A DNA stretch of 64,000 nt from Anthopleura xanthogrammica (lineage: Eukaryota > Cnidaria > Anthozoa > Actiniaria > Actiniidae), in assembly GCA_964019055.1 (NCBI GenBank), contig OZ025215.1, forward strand, positions 7,601,284-7,665,283, in the 5' to 3' direction. Each line of letters starts with the position of its first letter. The first letter of the stretch is position 1. This document shows positions 52,401-62,943 of the stretch, one piece after another. The position numbers and the translations under genes were made by a program. The notes beneath the pieces were generated by a model. It made no database searches. It was given only the letters and a program-made list of their open reading frames with translations, and had not been told where the DNA came from.

Positions 52401-55400
52401 TTTGAAACCTTGGACAATTATTCACATGTCTCCATCATAAATATGCAAATAAGGACGCACAATTTTAGGTCAGCGGACGCATTTTGAAATCGGGAGGCTG
52501 GGCACTACCTATCGATTACCACATCACAAATAGAGCGATCGTAGTATTTCTGAAAATATAAAGAAATACAATGCACGAGATCCTTCATAATTAATTAAAT
52601 TAGAATAGATATTATATGACTGTGCAACATCACGGTACATGGGTCCCCCCATACACACCTACGCTCTAAGCCGGAAGTAGTATAGAAGGGCCTCTTTTCA
52701 ATAACAAACTAAGCTGATTTTATAAAATGGTAGTAAATGGCTTATTGTTGTAAACGAGTTTTTTTTTCTCAGGTGAACGGAATCTTGAGATATTTCATTT
52801 TCTATCTTTGTTAGCTTATGGCCCTTAGACCTCGTTTCCATTCTCGTGTTTTAACCATTTTCCGGCTTAGGGTATAAGCGTGTATTAGCAAAGCCCTTCT
52901 GCTAAAAGCTAAAAGCTTGAGACGTTAATCAAGTTTATTATTCTTATGTTTATCATCAGTTATTGTTAGAGCAGATTTCGTTTGACTGAAAAGTTTAATA
53001 CCCAGATAGTTTCTAGAATTTTGATTGGCTGATTTTTTGTCGCGAACGCGTTCGTGCCGTGAGCTCAGTTTTCACAGTCATACGAAATCTGTTCTATTAC
53101 CGTCAAGGTACTGATTTGACGGCATCCGTTGAACCAATGAAAACGCGTCAGATTATGTTAATCCATTGAAAATATGCTACGACAATGTCTTGGTTATGGC
53201 ACGGCAACGTACCTACCGTGGGTTTCTACGTGAAATCATACGAAACCTGCTCAATAAACGCTTGGTCATCACGACACGTTTAATGCGTGTCTTCGTATCC
53301 AAAATTGAAATTATACTGCCTTTTTTAACGTTGAACAACAGGTATTATTGATGCATGCAAATGAGACAACAAACATTGTATCGACCCGATAGCCTCACTT
53401 GTATGATTCTTAAAGGCGCGATTACACGGGCGATTTTTGGTGCGATTTTTGGTGCGATTTTGCGGTGGTTTTGGTCATTGTTAATAATGATAAAGGATTA
53501 ACTTGTAAAGTTTTATTCAGGACACCAAGATTACCTGGAAAAATGTCTCTTTAGAAGCATGAGTTAAAATTTATTATATTTTCAAACATCGCCGAAAAAA
53601 TCGCAGCAAAAATCGCGCGTGTGAACGGGCCTTAAAACAAAAGATTATCTCATTTGCGGGCGCAACTGTAATAACAACTATTTGATATCTTCCTTTTCCT
53701 CAGCTCCTACTGCTCCTCCAAGTGGACTTAGCTATCAGCAAGTAAACAAGTCTTCAGTGAACATAACTTGGCATAGCCTTCCATCAATCCGCGCTAATGG
53801 AGTGATTCGGGGCTATTCTATTTGCCAGTGGGACTTGTCGACCAATGCTTGCGATACTACCATAATAACATGCCCTGAAAGGTTACACAAAGTTATCAGT
53901 AATCTGGTACCAAAGAAATACTGCTTCAAACTAAGCGCGTTCACCGCTGCTAGTGATGGGCCTTCAAGTGAATGTCTTGATGTACTTATTGTGGCGGGTG
54001 AGTCTTCAGCATTTCCAATACGATGCGATACGATACGATACGATACGATACGATACGATACGATACGATACGATACGATACGATACGATACGATACGATA
54101 CGATACGATACGATACGATACGATACGATACGATACGATACGATACGATACGATACGATACGATACGATACGATATGATACGATATGATACGATATGATA
54201 CAATATGATACGATACGATATGATAGGATACGATATGATACGATATGATACGATATGATACGATATGTTATGATATGATATGATACGATATGATACGATA
54301 CAATACAATAGAACCTCTATTTAGTGGCCAGTTATCAAAGTCCCAAACTTACTGAAATGTTATCAATCCTAAAACAACCTCTAGGCCGATCTAATGCAGG
54401 GCACAGCTAACACACAGATCGAACCCTGAAACAACCTCTGGGCTGATGAAAGTCGGGGCACGGCTAACACATAGATTGAACCCTGAAACAACCTCTGGGC
54501 TGATCTAAGTCAGGGCATGGCTAACTCACAGATCGAATCCTGAAACAACCTCTAGGCTGATCAAAGTCAGAGCACGGCTAACTCACAGATCGAACCCTGA
54601 AACAAACTCTGGGCTGATCTAAGTCAGGGCATGGTTAACACACAGGTCGAACCCTGAAACAAACTCTGGGCTGATCAAAGTCAGGGCAAGGCTAACTCAC
54701 AGTTCGAATTGCAATTTAGCGTGTTAGGTTTTGCGTAGGTGGGATAACCGGAGAACCCGGAAAAAAATCCTCGAATAAAGAAAGAAAATTAACAAACTCT
54801 ATTACACGTGATGTGACCTGAGACCCCAGAGGTGAGAGTGCACTACCACTGCTGAGTATTGTCTGAGTCTGAGAATAATAATAAAGGTTCTGATAATTGC
54901 AGCTCCCGATGGCTTCCCGCAAAATATTTCTGCTAGAAATATTAGTTCTACATCGATCAGCATCGAGTGGGGACAGGTCGATGCTGGTCTTCAGAATGGT
55001 GTCATCCAAGGTTATCGAATCTCTTGGAAGGAATTGACAGCCAATACAACGATTACTTCGACCGTGAATGGCTCAACTCAGTTACTAGAAGTAACCATGT
55101 TGAAGACGTTTACTACGTATTGTGTTAAAATACAAGCGTATACGACTAAGGGGAATGGTCCTTTAAGCCCGTGCGTCTTCGTGACCACAGATGAAGACGG
55201 TATGCATAGTTACCATAGAAACATTTACAATTAAAATTAAGGAAGTAGAATACTTCAATAACGCCAGGTTCAAACGTAGAACTTCTCATGAGCCGAACCT
55301 AATACCTTGAATTAAGTTCACCTATTTTAGAACATTTTTGAGGAAGAAAATGTCTATATTCCCTAAGTTACTATGAACAAACGCTGCAACTTTTCCTTCT

Positions 55401-58400
55401 CTGTGCACGGTCAACTTCATATAACAATGGAAAAAGTCGAACAAAAAACTAGTACAATAGGTTTCCAAACCATTCCGCTCCATTAACTATGGTTTTAAGG
55501 GAGCAAAATGAAAAATAACAAATGGGAACTAAACTGAATTGTAATAAGAATTTTAAGTGCGTCAAATTGTTTTGATTTAATTTTAACAAGTAATTAAACC
55601 AAGAGAGAAACAATGAAAAACGGGAAAAGGAAAAGAAAGGAAGAGAAATATAAAAAGAGAAAAAGGGAAAATGTAATGAAGGGAGAGTGTAAGCAAGGAA
55701 GAATGGGAGGAATGAATGAATGGGACATAAAATATCACAGTTTAAATGACGATAAATATTTTTCTTGTCTCCAGTACCATCCATACCTCCAACCAATGTC
55801 AATGTCCTAGGTACCACATCACGCATTATTACTATATCCTGTTCTCCTATACCAACGGAACATCTTAATGGCGTCCTCCTTGGATACAAGGTATATGTGG
55901 TATCTAAATGTAAACAGAGTCCCCAAAAGGTTAATGCTGGTGTTGTACCTATTGAAACTAGTGGTACAGTGGTGTATGTCACCCATCTGGCGCCAAACAC
56001 TTGCTACACGTTTAGTCTTTCGGCCTACACGAGGATAGGAGAAGGGAACATCAGTCAGTGGATAAATGCTACGACTCTTGATGAAGGTGAGTGAATCGAG
56101 TTCATATCAAACTACAGGGACGGCCGGGGGTGGGGTCGGGTAAGGGGAGTATATTTTTTCCATACGGAGCTCGAACTAAAAGGCGCGAATACACGGAACA
56201 ATTTTCTCTGCAACTTGTCTCGCCGTTGGCAACGGTGTTGCGACACAAGTTGCAAGAGGGTTTACACGGTGCAACGGAGACTCAATCGTGGCCAAAAGTA
56301 GAAACGAATTCTACTTTTACGCAACGATTGCTGCAACTTGTCTCGCAACATTTTTCAAATACTCCAGTTTCGCATTCGATGCAAACCGCTCATTTGCACA
56401 GACTTATACCCCATTCACACTATAGCTTAAACATGTTTTAAAGTAGTTTAACTAAACATGTTTTGAAAATTATTTACAAACATTGTTCACTCTTTGATGA
56501 AATAATACATATAAACTATCCTTCATATTGTGCTGAAGAGATTAGAGATAAAATAATTACATTGAAGCTTTCTAGTCTCTAAACATTTTGTTTAATAAAA
56601 ACTCAGTTTAACTAAACAGGTTTTGGTGTGAATGAGGTATTAGCCTCGTTTATAAGTCATCTATTCAAATACACCATTAAAAGTCCGTGGGATTGCTATT
56701 ATTCCACTTGCTTATTCTTTACATTACAGTTGGCTGTTGCTAATGATTTGCAAAAGTCAACTGTAATGTAAAGAATGTGTAAGTTGAACAATACCAATGT
56801 TTTGAAATCCCACGGATTTTAATGATGTCGTTGAATAGCTGACTCATTAACGAGGCTAAGTCTGTGCAAATGAGTCCGTGGTCTTCGAAAACAGCGGTTT
56901 GCATCGAATGCGAAACTGGTGTATTGCACTGTAGGTTACACACCGCAGTGCTCCATGCAACTTGTGTCACAACGCCATTGCAAGACAAGTTGCAGAGAAA
57001 ATTGTCCCGTGTTATCCCGCCTTAAGACAAAATATTATTTCATTCTCGTCATAAGGACAATAAAGTGGGGCGGGGTAGAGGCAGCCCAGTTAAAAAGCTG
57101 TGGGCAAGTACTGGTCTAACTTGTGCTATTTTACCGTGGGTAACAATGAGTCAACCGACAATGAGTTTGTTTGTTTCAGCTCCAAGTGATATCCCACAAA
57201 GCATATCGGCTCACAACACCAGTTCTACTTCTTTCAAAGTCACATGGAATGAAATCCCTCAAAATAAACAAAGCGGTCTCATTTTGGGGTACCGAATATT
57301 CTACACCGGGTATTCAGGCGAACGATCCAATTTATCGAAAACAGTCAACGCATCTATGCTGTCTCTTGAAGTCACGATGGTCGCCAAATATTCTTCGTAT
57401 TGTGTTCAAGTACTGGGCTACAACAGAAAGGGGGATGGCCCGTTAAGTCCGTGCGTCAATGTCACGACTGATGAGGCATGTAAGTATGGTTGTCTCCATG
57501 GTAACGGGTTTGTTGAGAAGGTATTCTGTTGGTTGATGGTTTGTAATGATATAGTAAGGGAAGGTGCGGTGTATACTGGGTGATTTCGGGACGTCAGGGA
57601 ACGGATTCTTAGATCCATCTTGAATGCCGGCTGTTGGGACTTGTGGAGGGAGACAGCGGAAAATCGACGAAAAACCCGGGGGAAATCCTCTAGTCAAGCC
57701 TAGGGAAAGAACCAACAATTTTATCAAACCGCCCTGGAACAACTGACCTCGGGGTGGGTCTAGGCCAGGTCAGGGTAAACTCGAATATCGAATTGGAATA
57801 TAGCTTTTTGGGGTTTTTGCGGAGGGAGGAAAACCGGAGAAGCCAGAGAAAACCCCTGGAATTAAGGGAGAGATGTAACAAACTCTACCCACATGTGATG
57901 TTGAGCTCGGGAATGATACCCGACACCCCAGAGGAGAGTCGAGTGCGCTACTATTACGCACGTCACCATTGATCTCCACATGGCTGCTACATGGGTAAGG
58001 TCCAGTGTGATAATAATTTGAATTATGTTTCAGTGCCATCAAGAGCACCAAACGTCTTGTACATCAATACCAAGGTCAAACTGATAACCGTAGTTTGGGA
58101 AACGCTCCCCAAAATATACCACCATGGCGTACTACTGGGTTATAAAGTTTTCCGTAGATCATGTTTATCTAATATTACTAGATTTTTTTATGCTCCACCC
58201 GATGCTGATAAGCAGGCTATGGATGCGAAGCCTAATACTTGTTATCTCTGCCAAATGTGCGCTTATAATCGAATTGGCTACGGTGTTAGGAGTGAATGGA
58301 AGAACTGCTCGACACCAGAGGGAGGTAAGATATTTCTAACTCGCTTGATAAACGCATCAGAACGAGAATCTTGAGTATGGTGGTGTATAGACCGAATGCC

Positions 58401-60128
58401 AATATGGCCGCCATTGACTTTTAGAAATAAAAACCTAATCTTAAAAATCGAGCACCACCTTCAGAAAGAGCAAACAGAAAAATGTGTTTTTGGAGTAGTT
58501 TCATTACTATAAATTGAATTCAAGTGAAGCTATTTGGAATCAAAATTACAGAGATTTGTATGTGTTCAGTGATCTGTTTCCTTGCTAGCCTCGTTGTGGT
58601 GTTTTTCACGTTTTTAAAATTAGCTAAAATTCTCAGAACTTCTCAAGGATTTAATATTTTTGTCTAAAACTTTCTAACTTTGTTAATGTCACTCTAATCT
58701 ATAATTTTAATGTAGTGGTCAACTAAAATATGAATTTAAAAATTATGATAATGAAGTGGCGGCCAAATTGGCATTCGGTCTATGGTTGTGGTTTTTGATT
58801 CTCCCTAGCCGGCCTCCCATCCTTACTGACTACCACTACCCCAGTTGACTCACATTAGCAATCACTCACCCATGCAATGTCTATAAATGAACACATTTTA
58901 CTGTTTCAAATGAATCTTTAGTCTTGAGAGTAACTTGAAGTAGTGACCTTCAAATTTTATTGAACCCTGAAACAACCTCTGGGCTGATCTAAGTCAGGGC
59001 AAGGCTAGCCCACAGATCAAATTGGAATTTAGCTTGTTAGATTTTGTGGAGGGAGGAGAACCGGAGAACCGGAGAACCGGCAAGAGAAAAACCCTTGATT
59101 CAAAGGAGCATGTAGCCGACCTAACAAACCTCACTTACATGTGATGTTGAGACCAGGAATCGAACCCGAGACCCCAGAAGAGAGAGGCGAGTACACCACC
59201 CTTGACCGTGTGATAATTTTAATTCACAGTTCCTGATACAAGTCCACAGGGAATCACAGCCAATGGCTATGAAACTACTTCGATTAATGTCACCTGGGGC
59301 GAAGTTCCTGCCTCCCAACAGAACGGAGTAATCCTCGGCTATAGAATATTCTGGAAAGAGTCTTCCTCGAACCAGAACAGCCTGTCACACACTGTAGACA
59401 AGTTCACGTTCTCTCTGCATATCAAAGGGCTTAATATATATACTTCCTACTGTATTCAAGTCCTGGCATTTACTAAAGTGGGAAATGGAACTATCAGCCC
59501 ATGCGTTGACGTAAAAACCGCTGAGGATGGTACGTTTAAAGACCATGTGTCTTTCTCTTGAGAATAAGATTCTTTGTTTAAGTTGTATTAATGTTCATGT
59601 GTCTTCTCGTGCGCAACCATTAAACAAAGAAATGATACTCTAGGGAATAACATGTCACCAAATGGAATTTTGTTTTGCATATTTTGCGAGGCTTGTTAAG
59701 GCTTAGAAGCGACTCGTATACACACAGAGGCAAGCAAAAGATGTTGGTATCTAGTCAATGATAACCAATGATTGGATGATGCCTTTCCTATTCTAGATTG
59801 TCAAGATTCTCTTTCGCTTCCTTGTTAGTTTCTTTTAGGCAGAGTTCATTGAATGGGTTATGCATATATCATACAAGCCCCTTTGGAAGGAGTTGGGGGG
59901 GGGGGGGGGGGGGAGGGAGGTACAAAAATCACTGAAGAAAAATTACTTCAAAGATGTTTTAGACAGGGTGGTCACAGTAATTTGAGCCCCACACTGTATA
60001 GGTTTGCTACCCATACCCGCGTCCCTGTAATGTCAATCATAATAATAATAATAATAATAATAATGATAATAATCACAATGGCAATAACGACGACAACAAT
60101 GATAAAAAATAATCACAATGACAACGAC

Positions 60129-60162
<34 letters not shown>

Positions 60163-62904
60163 GATCGTTAGACAGAATGTGAACATTGTAAAGAAATTCT
60201 ATGGATATTCAACCTAAGAAAGGACTCTAATTAGCAATATTTATATATTCAGTAACAAAGCCCAGGCACGACCCGCTTGTTATTGTAATTGAAAACGACA
60301 GAGGAAAAAATAAAGATACCATAATAGTAATAATAATATTATGGTAATCGACTTTATTTATAGACGGTGACACTAATAAACTTGTGGCCCTCTTTTGTTT
60401 AACGTCTTTCAGTGATGTGGGACCGCCATTCAAAAATGGTCATCCGAGTCATATTAAAATGTTAAAATTGTTTTAAGGTTAAAACATGTCCTTATGATTC
60501 TTGTCTATTCTCTCATCTACAGTACCAATAGCATCTCCTTCAAGCTTAGTCGGTCGTAACCTGAGTAGCACTTCTCTAGAAATCAATTGGGTGGCTCCCC
60601 CGTTGGACTCCCATAATGGAAAACTGCTGGGCTATGCCATATATATTTACAGATTCATAGATGCGTTACGAATGGTTAATACGCCAGTTAGGATCACTCT
60701 GACTTGTCCGTACAACACCAGCAAAGTCATAGAGAATTTGAACTTAGGGGAGCTGTGCTGTGTCAAGGTGGCTGCCTTCAACAGGATGGGCATGGGGAAT
60801 TTCAGCAACTGTGCAATGGTGAAGTTAAAAGAAGAACGTAAGATTTGAATGAACTTAAAATTAAATGCAATTAAAATCGAGACAGATGGGGTATCGAAAA
60901 GAATTGTATTGATCATAGTTTAGTGCTCTCTGCTCAAAAAGGGTTCACGTAGGCGGGGGACACAAGCATTTTTAGCCCAAATGATTTTCTGCTACGAGTT
61001 GCCTAATGCTTTGACATGATTTTAATGCAATAAATATGTTACAGTTGCCCCTCAAAACACTGGAATTTTCATTTTCGAGAGCCTCAATTTCAAACTTTTC
61101 AGGGGTTGCAGGAATTCCCCCGAACCCCTGGGATTAGTCCCCCACTCAAAACTATGCTCCGCGGTCCCAGTCAAAGTTTTGATGACTTAGATGTTTCATC
61201 AAAAATTAGATATAAGAATGAATACTATATGGCTTTAAAGTGCACCTAACCCCTGATACAATACTTTCAGTATTGATGCTACATGAAGTGAATAGTTGAA
61301 TGGAGAAATATTTCTTCATTTGAGTGTTGCGTCTTTAAGTTATAAAGGTTTATACTTCCAATATGTTAATGACTGTGACGTCTACCCAGGCTTCATTAAA
61401 TATACAAAATTGATCTGGTTCACACAAACAGCATTTAAAAAGTATCATCATTATACTCATGGTTTCCAAAATGTTTAGTGTAAATTTGGTGTCTCATAAT
61501 AAGCAGTGTTTAGTGTTACAAGTAAAACAAATATACTCAAAAGCCTGGGTAGACGTCACAGTCATTAGCATATTGGAAGTATAAACCTTTATATCTTAAA
61601 GACGCAACACTCAAATGAAGAAATATTTCACCATTCAACTATTCACTTCACGTACAATAAATACTGAAAGTATTGTATCAGGGGATAGGTGCACTTTAAA
61701 TACGAATTTTATCTTCACATTGTGAAAAATATCTTACAAGTGAATAAGATACAAGGACGGATCCAGAAATTTGCGAAGGGGGTGTCCGAAATGAAAAAAA
61801 AGTGACGATAGAGTGACGTCATCAATTATCCTGATCTGACTTATCTAATTTGTACCTAGATTTATTTGGGGGTGTCCGGCTGCAATAACATTATATAGAC
61901 TATCAGTTATAGTCCACAGGATGACCTATGCTCCGCATTAGAGTTCCCAGTAGCTTAGTCCAGAGCTGGACCCACTTTTATCGATGCGCGCGCGGCGAGG
62001 ACGAACCGAGTAGTGGAAGGAAACTGGTAAGTATTCTTTATATTTCATGCGCGCGCGCTATTTTTCTTTTATTTTTGCGATATGAATTAATCAGTTAGTG
62101 TGAAAAGTGGGTCCAGTTCTGGACTACCAGTAGCTCAGTGGTAGAGCGTCCGACAAGAGTACGGAAGGTCGCGTGGGTTCGATTCTCATCTGGAGGTCAG
62201 ATGTTTTCTGGGCTCCTTTCTTTATATAAGAGTAAATGGTTTCTTTATATAGTTGTTTAAAAAGTTTAATTTCGTTTCTACATTATTATTTCTATTGTTT
62301 ATTTGTTATTTTTAGTTCCTAGCAGACCTCCTAGAGAGATACAGATTGTTGATAAGACGGCTACATCATTTCGAGTCACTTGGAATTCTATTTATTGGCT
62401 AAGACGCAATGGCATTATCCTTGGTTATACACTGATTATAAAACCTTATACTACAACAACAACAACACCATCAACAACAACACCATCAACAACAACAACA
62501 CTATCGACCGCGTATACTGCGAATCCATCAATAGCAACCACCACTAGAAGTCCAACAACGCCAGTAATTAGGGAAACTAAAGGCAAAAGGCGCCGCCGCA
62601 GAAGCGTGGGTTCCGAGATGGTTATCAACGTTGGACCAGACGTCTTTTCATATGAAGTAACGAACTTGGACAAGAATACAGAATACTGTGTGCAGCTGTT
62701 TGGTTTTAACTTAGCAGGTGGAGGGAACCAATCGGATTGTGCCTTGAGTAGAACCTTTGCTACAGGTTAGTGAAACATTCTAGAGCACTTTTCATGGTGT
62801 GTCTGTCTGTCCATCTTGCTTGCTGTCTGTCCTTCTGTCTGTCTATCCATCTGTCATGCTTTCCATCCGTCTGTCTGTCTATCCATCTGTCTTGCTGTCC
62901 ATCC

Positions 62905-62943
<39 letters not shown>

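Noticed and set aside
54006..54308. Open frames with RYDTI or SYRIV repeats on both strands
   Set aside because: These are translations of the (CGATA)n satellite; 5-bp units read through three frames give a 5-residue repeat without coding meaning.
55449..56000. 183-residue minus-strand open frame
   Set aside because: Antisense shadow of the FN3 domain 6 exon plus AT-rich intron sequence.
62125..62199. Functional tRNA gene
   Set aside because: A and B boxes are present but U33 is absent and stems contain mismatches; kept only as a tRNA-like pseudogene.
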